A stretch of DNA of 64,000 bases from Nesterenkonia lacusekhoensis. Its GTDB lineage: Bacteria > Actinomycetota > Actinomycetes > Actinomycetales > Micrococcaceae. Positions 27,676 to 35,234 of this stretch are shown one piece after another. A program made the position numbers and the translations under genes. Location: contig NZ_JAGINX010000001.1 of assembly GCF_017876395.1 (NCBI RefSeq), positions 496,001 to 560,000 of the forward strand. Reading direction: 5' to 3'. The number at the start of each line of letters is the position of its first letter. Positions within the stretch are counted from its first letter, which is position 1. The notes beneath the pieces were generated by a model. That model was given only the letters and a program-made list of their open reading frames with translations, was not told the origin of the DNA and ran no database searches.

Positions 27676-27693
27676 CTTTTGCATGCGCAAAAG
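27676..27693. promoter_or_regulatory. Palindrome CTTTTGC-N4-GCAAAAG upstream of the sirtuin gene
   Basis: Perfect 7-bp inverted repeat around ATGC, 16 nt before the sirtuin ATG. A candidate operator. Confidence 0.35.
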
Positions 27694-27708
27694 ATTGAGG
27701 TGTTTCGG

Positions 27709-28494
27709 ATGAAGCTGTTGGACCAGGTCGACGATGAGCTCGCCGCGCTGGCACAGGATGCCAGACATGTGGCCGTGCTCTCCGGGGCAGGCATCAGTGC
27801 CGAATCCGGGGTCCCCACCTTCCGCGAAGTCCAGACCGGGCTCTGGGAGCGGTTCTCCGCCGAAGACCTGGCCACGCCGGAGGCCTTCGAGGAGGACCCC
27901 GCGTTGGTCTGGACCTGGTACCGCTGGCGCCAGTCGCTGGTCCAGGCCGTGGAACCCAACCCCGGTCACCTGGCCCTGGCTCAGTGGCAGAAGCGCCTGG
28001 CTCAGGCCGGCGGGAGCCTGGCGATCTCCACGCAGAACGTCGATGACCTCCACGAGCGTGCCGGAGCCGAGGTTCTGGCCCATCTGCATGGAAACATCGC
28101 CGCTCACCGCTGTACAGACTGCGACGCCGTCGCTGAGCTGCCGGCGCCGGGATACGACGGCTTCGAAGCACCTCCCGAGGCGGAGGATCCACCCTCCTGC
28201 GAGCACTGCACCACCGGCCTGATCCGTCCGGACATCGTCTGGTTCGGCGAGGCGCTGCCCATGGAGGCCTTCGAAGCGACGATGGCCGCCATCCGCGCGG
28301 CGGACCTGGTGCTGGTCGTCGGGACCTCCGGCATCGTCCAGCCCGCGGCCGGGCTGCCGCTGCTGGCCCTGGAGCGCGGCACGCCCCTGGTGGAGGTCAA
28401 CCCGCAGGAGACCGAGCTCAGTGAGACCATGGACTTCGTCCTCCGTGGCCCCTCCGGCCAGATGCTTCCCACCCTGCTGGAGAGAATCTCTTGA
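27709..28494 (+). CDS. cobB: NAD-dependent protein deacylase (sirtuin, CobB/SIRT5-like)
   Basis: Removes acyl groups from lysines using NAD+. GAGISAESGVPTFR (NAD site), TQNVDDLHERAG, the catalytic HLHGN and the C-x2-C...C-x2-C zinc module are present, then WFGEALP and VVGTSGIVQPA. The Y-x-x-R in WYRWRQ matches the substrate-carboxylate pair of SIRT5-type desuccinylases. ATG 27709 (261 aa) is chosen because GAGG (27697-27700) lies 8 nt upstream; a TTG at 27679 would add 10 residues across the palindrome. Stop overlaps uppP. Confidence 0.92.
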   Translation: MKLLDQVDDELAALAQDARHVAVLSGAGISAESGVPTFREVQTGLWERFSAEDLATPEAFEEDPALVWTWYRWRQSLVQAVEPNPGHLALAQWQKRLAQAGGSLAISTQNVDDLHERAGAEVLAHLHGNIAAHRCTDCDAVAELPAPGYDGFEAPPEAEDPPSCEHCTTGLIRPDIVWFGEALPMEAFEATMAAIRAADLVLVVGTSGIVQPAAGLPLLALERGTPLVEVNPQETELSETMDFVLRGPSGQMLPTLLERIS

Positions 28495-29426
28495 CCCTTC
28501 TCGAAGCCGTGCTCCTGGGCGCGATCCAGGGCCTCTTCATGTTCATCCCGGTGAGCTCCTCGAGCCACCTCGTGCTCACCCAGAACTGGCTCGCCGACGC
28601 TGGCTCCCCGCTGCCCTCTCCGGACACCCCGGAGATGATCCTGTTCAACCTGATCGTCCACCTGGGCACCATGGTCTCCGTGGTGGTGGTCATGTGGCGG
28701 CCGCTGCAGAAGCTGATCAGCGGAACCGTCCGTGAGCTGAAGCTCTTCGCCCGGCGTCGGACGCTTCGCCACCTCATCCACCTGCGACTGGTCCTGCTGG
28801 GCGTGGTGACCACCGGCGTCACCGGTGTGTTGGGCCTGTTGGTGCGGGCCTACGGCACCGACGCGTTCGCAGCTCCCTGGTTGGTGGCGTTGCTGCTGCT
28901 GATCACCGGCGCCATCCTGTGGTGGTCCGACTCGGTGAAGACCACCTGGCGCGGTGCCGCGCAGATGACCCTGTGGGTGGCTGTGCTGATCGGCCTGGCT
29001 CAGGCGGCCGCACTGTTCCCGGGGCTCAGCCGCTCCGGGCTCACGATCGCGATGGCACTGGCGCTGGGCATGCACCGCAGGATCGCCGCTCAGTTCAGCT
29101 TCTTCGTGGCCATTCCGACCATCGTCGCGGCCACCGGTGTGCAGTCTCTGGATCTGCTCACCCATCAGGGCGGGTTCTTCATCAGCTGGCAGGCCTACAC
29201 CATGGCGTTCGTGGTCTCGGCGGTCATCGGTGCGGGCGCACTCTGGATGGTGCTGCGCCTGCTCTATAAGGGCTATTTCCGCATCTTCGCCGTCTACGTG
29301 GTGGCCCTGGCGGCATTCGTGCTGATCTATCAGCCCACCTTCGATGAGGACGCGGCGGTCGATCAGGTGCCGGTGGAGGAGGAGCAGGGCGCCCGGGACG
29401 CTGCGGCCGATAGGGTGGCAGAGTGA
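28491..29426 (+). CDS. uppP: Undecaprenyl-diphosphatase UppP/BacA
   Basis: Membrane phosphatase recycling undecaprenyl diphosphate to the monophosphate carrier used in peptidoglycan and glycan synthesis. Signatures: GAIQGLFMFIPVSSSSHL near the N-terminus and FPGLSRSGLTIAMALALGM near the middle, both catalytic. About eight hydrophobic segments, 311 aa; the acidic C-terminal tail is extra. The gene starts with TTG overlapping the sirtuin TGA (TTGA), so translation is coupled. Confidence 0.93.
   Translation: MTLLEAVLLGAIQGLFMFIPVSSSSHLVLTQNWLADAGSPLPSPDTPEMILFNLIVHLGTMVSVVVVMWRPLQKLISGTVRELKLFARRRTLRHLIHLRLVLLGVVTTGVTGVLGLLVRAYGTDAFAAPWLVALLLLITGAILWWSDSVKTTWRGAAQMTLWVAVLIGLAQAAALFPGLSRSGLTIAMALALGMHRRIAAQFSFFVAIPTIVAATGVQSLDLLTHQGGFFISWQAYTMAFVVSAVIGAGALWMVLRLLYKGYFRIFAVYVVALAAFVLIYQPTFDEDAAVDQVPVEEEQGARDAAADRVAE
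29411..29416 (+). promoter_or_regulatory. Leaderless -10 (TAGGGT) of the DivIVA-like gene
   Basis: TAGGGT inside the uppP 3' end, 6 nt before the GTG at 29423. Confidence 0.4.
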
Positions 29427-29782
29427 TGTGGCTCTACCTGGCGGCGCTGGCGATCCTCGGAGTGATCGTCCTGCTGCTCATGGGCAGATGGGAGGGGGTC
29501 GCCGCCCCAGAGGAGGAGAGCGGCGCTGCGCTGCAGGATTTCGCGCACCAGGACCTCTCGGCGGGTGCGATCACACCGGAGCACCTGGAGGAGGTCCGCT
29601 TCGACTCGGCGCTGCGCGGCTATCGGATGGATCAGGTGGACGCCCTCTTGGACGCGCTGGCCCAGCAGCTGCGCGAGACGCGGGCCGAGACCCGCACTGA
29701 GGACGTTCAGGACGCCCGCTCAGAGCGCTCGGAGGGGCCTCATCCTGAGGCTGATGAGGGGCCTCGCAACGACCCTCGATAG
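29423..29782 (+). CDS. Membrane-anchored DivIVA-domain protein
   Basis: 119 aa with an N-terminal membrane helix (residues 3-20, LYLAALAILGVIVLLLMG), a short linker, then EVRFDSALRGYRMDQVDALLDAL, the N-terminal crossing-loop motif of DivIVA proteins, and a charged Glu/Arg tail. DivIVA domains target curved membrane and organise polar or septal growth; here the coiled coil is very short. GTG start overlaps the uppP stop by 4 nt. Function beyond the domain match is unknown. Confidence 0.8.
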   Translation: MMWLYLAALAILGVIVLLLMGRWEGVAAPEEESGAALQDFAHQDLSAGAITPEHLEEVRFDSALRGYRMDQVDALLDALAQQLRETRAETRTEDVQDARSERSEGPHPEADEGPRNDPR

Positions 29783-29851
29783 TCACATCACGCTCAGATG
29801 AGTGATAATGGAAATGAATGTTGCGAGGAACACCAAGAAGGGAATCACCCG

Positions 29852-30022
29852 ATGGCTGCAATGAAACCGCGTACCGGCGATGGTCCTATGGAGGTCACTC
29901 AGGAAGGACGCAGCCTGATCATGCGGGTACCCATCGACGGTGGTGGACGCCTGGTGCTTGAGATCAACAACGACGAGGCCGAGGCGCTCAAGGCCTGCCT
30001 CATCGACGCTGTGGGGGAGTGA
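29852..30022 (+). CDS. DUF3117 domain-containing small protein
   Basis: A 56-aa protein, MAAMKPRTGDGPMEVTQEG to VPIDGGGRLVLEI, matching the actinobacterial DUF3117 family of unknown function. ATG at 29852 is chosen because AAGAAGGGA ends 8 nt upstream and the family begins with MAAMKPRTGDGP; a longer in-frame reading from 29798 adds Cys/Glu-rich residues not seen in the family. Confidence 0.9.
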   Translation: MAAMKPRTGDGPMEVTQEGRSLIMRVPIDGGGRLVLEINNDEAEALKACLIDAVGE

Positions 30023-30082
30023 TCCCCTCCGCTGCGGTGCCGTTCAGCGCCGGACGGCGTCGTTCGGCGGCTGTGGCAGCGT

Positions 30083-30733
30083 TCAACGTCTGACGGCGAC
30101 CAGCAGCCCTGTCCCGGTCCCCAGCAGCGTGGTGGTGAGTCGGTCATCCTCACGCAGGAGCCGCTCCGTCTCGCGCATGGTCTGAGTGCTCTCCTCGCGC
30201 ACTGCGGGGCGAGGCACCTGATCCTGGTCCAAGGCGTCGTTGATGATCAGCAGTCCGCCGGGAGCGAGCATACGGATGCTCTCGGCGGTGAAGGTCGGCA
30301 GGTTCTCCGTCCCGGCGTCGAGCAACACCAGATCATAGGATCCGGTGGCCAGCCGGGGCAGGACCTCTTCAGCGTGCCCGGTGATGAGCCGCGTTCGTCG
30401 AGCCGGCAGCTGCTCATGACGGAAGGTCGTCCGGGCTGCGTGGAGATGCTCCGGATCCACATCGATGCTGGTCAGAATGGCTTCGAGCTGTGCGCCGCGC
30501 AGCAGGGAGACCCCAGAGACCCCGACGCCGGTCCCGACCTCCACCAGTGTCTTCGCCTGCACTGCCGCGGCCAGCACGGTCAGGGTGGCGGCCGTTCCTC
30601 CGCTCACCGGCTCAATGCCCAGGTCGAAGGCCAGATCGCGGGCGGCCTGCAGCACCGGATCGTCGCCGAGGTGCTGTTCGGCGTAGGCCCAGCTGGTGTG
30701 CTTGGCCGTCGGGGAGGTGTTCAGGGCCTTCAT
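30083..30733 (-). CDS. O-methyltransferase (family 3)
   Basis: SAM-dependent methyltransferase of the catechol/caffeoyl-CoA O-methyltransferase group; substrate unknown. SAM-binding motif I is LVEVGTGVGVSGVSLL, the acidic residue after strand 2 is in SIDVDPEH, and YDLVLLDAG follows. 216 aa. The N-terminal WAYAEQHLGDDPVLQAAR is typical of the family. In M. tuberculosis the homologue (Rv1220c) lies beside sigE-rseA-htrA-tatB; here the next gene is an unrecognised membrane protein, then tatB. Confidence 0.88.
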   Translation of the reverse strand: MKALNTSPTAKHTSWAYAEQHLGDDPVLQAARDLAFDLGIEPVSGGTAATLTVLAAAVQAKTLVEVGTGVGVSGVSLLRGAQLEAILTSIDVDPEHLHAARTTFRHEQLPARRTRLITGHAEEVLPRLATGSYDLVLLDAGTENLPTFTAESIRMLAPGGLLIINDALDQDQVPRPAVREESTQTMRETERLLREDDRLTTTLLGTGTGLLVAVRR

Positions 30734-30832
30734 AACGTTCTCATCCTAGTTGCTGAGGCATGGGGGACGAACCTGAGACCTGCCCAGCGTGCCTCCAGCA
30801 AGTCACCAGCTGCATCTCGCAGACTGTGGGCG

Positions 30833-31564
30833 ATGGTTCAGCAGGATTCCCGACGGCCCACTCGCTCACGGGCAGGGTGGATCGCTGTTCTGTGCGTGGC
30901 CGCGGCCGCTCTGGCCGGCATCGTCTTCTTCTCCGCCTGGATCGTCGGCGGCCGCGTCCAGGCCGGATCGCTGGGCGAACGGCTCCTGCCCGCAGAGGAC
31001 CAGGGCGCTCAGGCCGGCGGCGGCCAGCCCACTGATGACGCTGCCGCTCCGCTCGCGCACCGGATCCCTGTGGATCAGCTCGACCAGCTCAGGCCCCTGG
31101 GGTGGAACGTGGCCCAGCTCTCCGGGTACGGCCTGGAGCCCCAGCAGGCCGAGACCCAGTTGGTCGATGGGGTGCGCACCGTCGACGTCGAGCTCAGCAA
31201 CGGCGACAGCGTGGTCGAAGTCGCCGAGACCCGCGCCGAGGAGGAGGGCGCTGAACTGACTCCGCTGCGTGACCTGGCGGCCCGGACGGTGGACCTGGAA
31301 GCGGCGGAGCATCAGGAGATCGAGCTGAGCACCGGTGATGCGGGCGACCTCTACCGCGTGGAGGGCTCCCCGGAGCGGACCGTGGCGGTGGGGACCAGCT
31401 ACGCCCACTACGTCATCACCTCCGATATGGACGAGGTCCCCGCCGCTGACCTCGCCGCCTGGGTGCTGGTCACCGACCGCTCCCGGCTGCAGGTGCTTCC
31501 CACTGAAGAGACAGACGGGTTCGAACGGGTCGGGCAGGGGCTGCGCGAGATCTTCAGCTGGTGA
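30833..31564 (+). CDS. Unrecognised membrane-anchored protein in the sigE-rseA position
   Basis: No confident family. 243 aa: basic N-terminus, one membrane helix (about residues 14-40, GWIAVLCVAAAALAGIVFF), an Ala/Gln/Gly-rich linker and an outside domain of about 160 residues ending YVITSDMDEVP...VLVTDRSRLQVLP. In outline it resembles the extracytoplasmic part of actinobacterial anti-sigma factors, and it occupies the place where sigE and rseA stand in related genomes, but it has no zinc-finger anti-sigma domain. ATG 30833 is the first start giving a sensible signal-anchor; no clear ribosome site precedes it. Confidence 0.6.
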   Translation: MVQQDSRRPTRSRAGWIAVLCVAAAALAGIVFFSAWIVGGRVQAGSLGERLLPAEDQGAQAGGGQPTDDAAAPLAHRIPVDQLDQLRPLGWNVAQLSGYGLEPQQAETQLVDGVRTVDVELSNGDSVVEVAETRAEEEGAELTPLRDLAARTVDLEAAEHQEIELSTGDAGDLYRVEGSPERTVAVGTSYAHYVITSDMDEVPAADLAAWVLVTDRSRLQVLPTEETDGFERVGQGLREIFSW

Positions 31565-31609
31565 TCACCGGTGGTGAGCGCCGGTGTGAGCTAGGGCTCG
31601 GCGTGACGG

Positions 31610-31615
31610 TAGAGT
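31610..31615 (+). promoter_or_regulatory. Leaderless -10 (TAGAGT) of tatB
   Basis: TAGAGT ends 6 nt before the GTG at 31622. Confidence 0.5.
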
Positions 31616-31621
31616 AGTCCC

Positions 31622-32383
31622 GTGTTCGGAATCAGCGGCTATCAGTTTCTCCTACTGATGGTGCTCGCGTTCTTCCTGATCGGCCCGGAGCGCCTCCCGC
31701 AGTATGCCCGCACCCTGGCTGACTGGGTGCGCAGGGCCCGCGGCATGGCTGAGGGCGCCAAAGTGCGCTTCCGCGAGGAGACCGGGACCGACTTCGACGC
31801 GGTGGACTGGCAGAAATACGATCCCCGCCAGTACGATCCCCGCCGAATCATCCGTGATGCTCTCTCGGAGGAGTACGACGCCGTCAACGAGGTCCGTTCC
31901 TCGGCCCGTCTGGAGTCGCCGCGCTCCTCCGGCTCCGCGCCGTCGCGCTCTGCTGGCTCCGCGCCGCGCAGCTCCTCCCGCGGGGGCTCCGCCTCCGGAG
32001 GTGCCGGCAGCCGTGCGGGTGCACGCGCTGGATCCGCCGCCGGTTCCGTGGCTCGCAACGGGTCTGCGGCCGGAGCCCGTGCGGCCTCCCGACCAGGACC
32101 TTCGCGCTCAGCCTCCACCCGGACAGGTGCCTCCCAAGCCGCCAGCCGCGCCGGTGTGGCCGGAGCCGCTGAACGTTCCTCCCAGGGCATGGACCCGCGC
32201 GAGGTCTTCGGGACACCGGCAGCGTCCGTGCCCACCGCCGGTGAGGGTACCTCAACCGCTGAAGGGCCGTCCGACGCGGCTCTGCCGGCCGGCAGTGCAC
32301 TGGCGGCAGGCGTGGCCGGAGCGGCGGCAGCGGAGGCGGAGACGGCTCAGCAGCCGGCACCCTTCGACGTCGACGCCACCTGA
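31622..32383 (+). CDS. tatB: Sec-independent (twin-arginine) translocase subunit TatB
   Basis: Component of the Tat receptor that exports folded proteins. N-terminal membrane helix YQFLLLMVLAFFLIGPERLP with the conserved G-P-E-R-L-P hinge, then the amphipathic helix ARTLADWVRRARGMAEGAKVRFREETG. The remaining 150 residues are a low-complexity Ser/Ala/Arg/Gly tail, long for the family (253 aa total). TatB rather than TatA because of the Glu in GPERLP and the long basic helix. Neighbouring mrp and the O-methyltransferase match the M. tuberculosis tatB region. Confidence 0.88.
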   Translation: MFGISGYQFLLLMVLAFFLIGPERLPQYARTLADWVRRARGMAEGAKVRFREETGTDFDAVDWQKYDPRQYDPRRIIRDALSEEYDAVNEVRSSARLESPRSSGSAPSRSAGSAPRSSSRGGSASGGAGSRAGARAGSAAGSVARNGSAAGARAASRPGPSRSASTRTGASQAASRAGVAGAAERSSQGMDPREVFGTPAASVPTAGEGTSTAEGPSDAALPAGSALAAGVAGAAAAEAETAQQPAPFDVDAT

Positions 32384-32458
32384 TCCGCCAGGATCTGATT
32401 CGGCCGGTTCTGACCCAGCAGATCCCCGTCTGATCCCGCACATCCCCGTCCGGCTCGC

Positions 32459-33946
32459 TCAGGAGGCCAGGACCACGGGCTGCCAGAAGAGCACGAAGAG
32501 CGAGATCAGGCTCAGCGCGATGATGTTCATCCAGAAGCCGGCCTTCACCATGTCATCCATGGTCAGGTAGTCCGAACTGAACACGGCGGCGTTGGGCGGG
32601 GTGGAGATCGGCAGCATGAACGCGCAGGTGGAGGTCAGGGCCACGATGGCCATGATCGCCATCGGGTCCACCCCCATGCCCAGGCCCAGGCCCACGCTGA
32701 CCGGGATGAGCATATTGGACACCGCGGTGTTGGACATGATCTCGGTCATGAACAGCACGATGGCCCCGAGCACCACCACGATCACCACGTAGGGCAGCAC
32801 CTCCAGGCCGCCGAGCAGCTCACCGAACCACGGGGTCAGCCCCGAGTCCTCGAAGGCCGCGGCCAGGGAGAGCCCACCGCCGAAGAGCAGCAGGATGCCC
32901 CAGGGCAGTTCGCGCATATCCTGCCAGACCAGGATGCCGCCGCGTCGGCGCTCACCGTCGCCGGTGTCCTGCAGCTGCTTGGCCGGGAGCAGGAACATGC
33001 TCACTGCGCCGATGATGGAGATCGTGGTGTCTGAGAGGCGGACCTCGTCAGGCAGGAAGCCGCTGGTGACCCACATGAGCCCGACGACGGTGAAGATCCC
33101 CAGGACCGTCTTCTCCTCGTAGCTCATCCGGCCCAGCTTCTGCAGCTGCTCTTTGGCGAAGTCGGAGGAGATGTCCACCTGGGAGGAGATCCGGAACTGG
33201 ACCTTGGCCAGGTAGAGGTAGAGGAAGAGCAGCAGAAGGACGGTCAGCGGCAGGGCGAAGAGCATCCAGTCGGCAAAGCTGACCTCGATGCCCAGGTGGA
33301 TCTCGGCCTGAGCCGCGAGCACAGCGTTGGGCACAGAGCCGATCAGGGTGGCCAGCCCACCGATGGAGGCGGCGTAGGCGATGGCCAGCAGCAGGCCCTT
33401 GGCGAAGCGGCGCAGACCTTCCTCATCGAAGAACTGCTTCTGCCGGACCTCCTCGATCAGCGCCAGACCGATGGGCAGCATCATCAGCGCCGTGGCGGCA
33501 TTCGAGATCCACATGGACAGGGCCGCCGTGGCCAGGATGACGCCCAGCATGAGCCGCTGGCCCTGGCTGCCGATCATCCGGATCACCGCCATCGCGATCC
33601 GTCGGTGCAGATTCCATTTCTGGATGGCCAGCGCGATGGTGAACCCGCCCATGTACATGAACACCAACGGGTTGGTGTAGGCCATGGCGGCCGTCTCTTC
33701 GTCGGTGCCGCCGGCCAGGGGCAGCAGGAAGATCGGCATCAGTGAGGTGGCTGGGATGGGCAGCGCCTCGGTGATCCACCAGGTGGCCACCCAGAGTGTG
33801 ACTGCCAGCACGGCCCGTGGGGCGTCGTCGAGTCCGGTGATGCCGGGGAGGAAGTAGATCACCGCGAACAGGGCGGGCCCCAGCAGCAGACCGACCCGTC
33901 CACGTGTGATCAGCGGGGTCCGTGGATTCTCATCAGTGATCTGCAC
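32459..33946 (-). CDS. DASS/SLC13-family anion:sodium symporter
   Basis: Integral membrane carrier, probably for di- or tricarboxylates. Both Ser-Asn-Ala/Thr substrate/sodium motifs are visible: MWISNAATALMMLPIG in the first half and MSNTAVSNMLIPVS in the second, the inverted-repeat hallmark of the family; about 11-12 hydrophobic segments over 495 aa. The start is a GTG with no ribosome site but with a promoter-like TTGCGG-N17-AACACT ending 7 nt before it, so a leaderless start is likely. A supply of TCA-cycle dicarboxylates would fit with sdh and fumC elsewhere in the window. Confidence 0.9.
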   Translation of the reverse strand: MQITDENPRTPLITRGRVGLLLGPALFAVIYFLPGITGLDDAPRAVLAVTLWVATWWITEALPIPATSLMPIFLLPLAGGTDEETAAMAYTNPLVFMYMGGFTIALAIQKWNLHRRIAMAVIRMIGSQGQRLMLGVILATAALSMWISNAATALMMLPIGLALIEEVRQKQFFDEEGLRRFAKGLLLAIAYAASIGGLATLIGSVPNAVLAAQAEIHLGIEVSFADWMLFALPLTVLLLLFLYLYLAKVQFRISSQVDISSDFAKEQLQKLGRMSYEEKTVLGIFTVVGLMWVTSGFLPDEVRLSDTTISIIGAVSMFLLPAKQLQDTGDGERRRGGILVWQDMRELPWGILLLFGGGLSLAAAFEDSGLTPWFGELLGGLEVLPYVVIVVVLGAIVLFMTEIMSNTAVSNMLIPVSVGLGLGMGVDPMAIMAIVALTSTCAFMLPISTPPNAAVFSSDYLTMDDMVKAGFWMNIIALSLISLFVLFWQPVVLAS

Positions 33947-33953
33947 AACGGGG

Positions 33954-33982
33954 AGTGTTGCACATCACCGATGACCCCGCAA
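33954..33982 (-). promoter_or_regulatory. Promoter of the DASS transporter
   Basis: On the minus strand TTGCGG (33982-33977), 17-nt spacer, AACACT (33959-33954), then 7 nt to the GTG. One of the few promoters here with a recognisable -35. Confidence 0.45.
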
Positions 33983-34007
33983 TAGCAGTCACCGAGCCGG
34001 AAGGCCC

Positions 34008-34070
34008 CGGTCTCTCAGCCCACCGAGCCGGTCTCTCAGCCCACCGAGCCGGTGTCTCAGCCCACGGAGA
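34008..34070. repeat. Three 21-bp tandem repeats over the mrp stop codon
   Basis: Units at 34008-34028, 34029-34049 and 34050-34070; the first two are identical, the third has three changes. Each unit, read on the minus strand, contains GTGGGCTGA, i.e. Val-Gly-stop in the mrp frame. The repeat therefore triplicates the end of mrp; the real stop is the one at 34057-34059. Confidence 0.85.
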
Positions 34071-35202
34071 CCGGCAGGCTGCGACCGCTCAGGCCGCGTC
34101 CCTGCCCGGAGAGCCGTGTCGCGATGTCGCGCAGCGCGGACCCGGAGGCAGAGTCAGGTGCGGACAGCGCCACCGGGTGGCCGTCGTCGCCGGCCTGGCG
34201 CAGTCCGGAGTCCAGCGGCACCGAACCCAGCAGCGGGACCTCGGTCCCCAGGTTCTCGGTGAGCCGGTCGGCTACGATCTGCCCGCCGCCGGAACCGAAG
34301 AGATCCAGCACAGTGCCGTCGGGCAGCGTCATCGGCCCCATGTTCTCGATGACACCGGCCACCTTCTGCGCGGTCTGGGTGCTCAGCGCTCCGGCGCGTT
34401 CGGCGACGTCGGCGGCCGCAGCCTGCGGCGTGGTCACCACCAGCAGCTCGGAGCCGGGCAGCAGCTGGGCCACGGAGATCGCGATGTCCCCGGTGCCCGG
34501 CGGCAGATCCAGCAGCAGGACGTCCAGGTCCCCGAAGTGCACATCGGTGAGGAACTGCTCGACTGCGCGGTGCAGCATGGGTCCCCGCCAGGCCACCGCC
34601 TGATTGCCGTCGACGAACATGCCGATGGAGATGGTCTTCACCCCGTAGGCCACCGGAGGCAGGATCATCTCATCCAGCCGGGTGGGCTTATCGGTGATGC
34701 CCAGCAGGCCGGGCACGGAGAAGCCGTGGATGTCGGCGTCGATCACCCCGACCTTCAGCCCCTGGTCGGCCAGCGCGCAGGCGAGGTTCACGGTGACCGA
34801 GGACTTTCCCACCCCGCCCTTGCCGGAGGCCACGGCGTAGACCTTGGTCAGGCTGTCGGGCTGGGCGAAGCGGTTGACCTTGCCGGTCTCGCCTCCGCGC
34901 AGGTGCTCTTTGAGCTCAGCGCGCTCTTCCGGAGTCATCACACCCAGCGAGACCTCGGCGGTGGAGACGCCCTCGGCGCGCACTGCGGCGGCAGTGACGT
35001 CGTCGACGATCCGGCTGCGCATCGGGCAGGCCTCGATGGTGAGCTTGATGCCGATGGAGGCGGTGCCGGCGTCGTCGACGCTGATGTCACCGACCATGCC
35101 CAGCTGGGTGATGGGCAGCCGCAGCTCCGGGTCGATCACCTCAGCCAGACGGCGTCGGATGCGCTCGGTCACGGCGTCTGCGGGGACAGCGTTATCGGAC
35201 AC
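34057..35202 (-). CDS. mrp: Mrp/NBP35-family iron-sulfur cluster carrier ATPase
   Basis: P-loop ATPase that carries and transfers Fe-S clusters. N-terminal MIP18/DUF59-like domain (EVIDPELRLPITQLGMV...), then the deviant Walker A SGKGGVGKSSVTVNLA and VIDADIHGFSVPGLLG; LLLDLPPGTGDIAI is Walker B. The second GTG, at 35202, is preferred (381 aa): TAGACT lies exactly 6 nt before it, whereas the GTG at 35208 abuts that hexamer. The family's C-terminal Cys-x2-Cys is not visible, as is common in actinobacterial members. Its stop lies in a 21-bp tandem repeat. Confidence 0.92.
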   Translation of the reverse strand: MSDNAVPADAVTERIRRRLAEVIDPELRLPITQLGMVGDISVDDAGTASIGIKLTIEACPMRSRIVDDVTAAAVRAEGVSTAEVSLGVMTPEERAELKEHLRGGETGKVNRFAQPDSLTKVYAVASGKGGVGKSSVTVNLACALADQGLKVGVIDADIHGFSVPGLLGITDKPTRLDEMILPPVAYGVKTISIGMFVDGNQAVAWRGPMLHRAVEQFLTDVHFGDLDVLLLDLPPGTGDIAISVAQLLPGSELLVVTTPQAAAADVAERAGALSTQTAQKVAGVIENMGPMTLPDGTVLDLFGSGGGQIVADRLTENLGTEVPLLGSVPLDSGLRQAGDDGHPVALSAPDSASGSALRDIATRLSGQGRGLSGRSLPVSVG

Positions 35203-35208
35203 CCCCAC

Positions 35209-35228
35209 AGTCTACGGGGTGCCACAAT
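35209..35228. promoter_or_regulatory. Back-to-back leaderless promoters of mrp and the YflT-like gene
   Basis: On the minus strand TAGACT (35214-35209) is 6 nt before the mrp GTG at 35202. On the plus strand CACAAT (35223-35228) is 6 nt before the ATG at 35235. The two -10 hexamers are only 8 nt apart. Confidence 0.5.
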
Positions 35229-35234
35229 GGGGTT

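Noticed and set aside
30374-30832. Upstream extension of the membrane-anchored protein to 396 aa
   Set aside because: It overlaps the O-methyltransferase on the opposite strand; the signal-anchor helix should be near the N-terminus.
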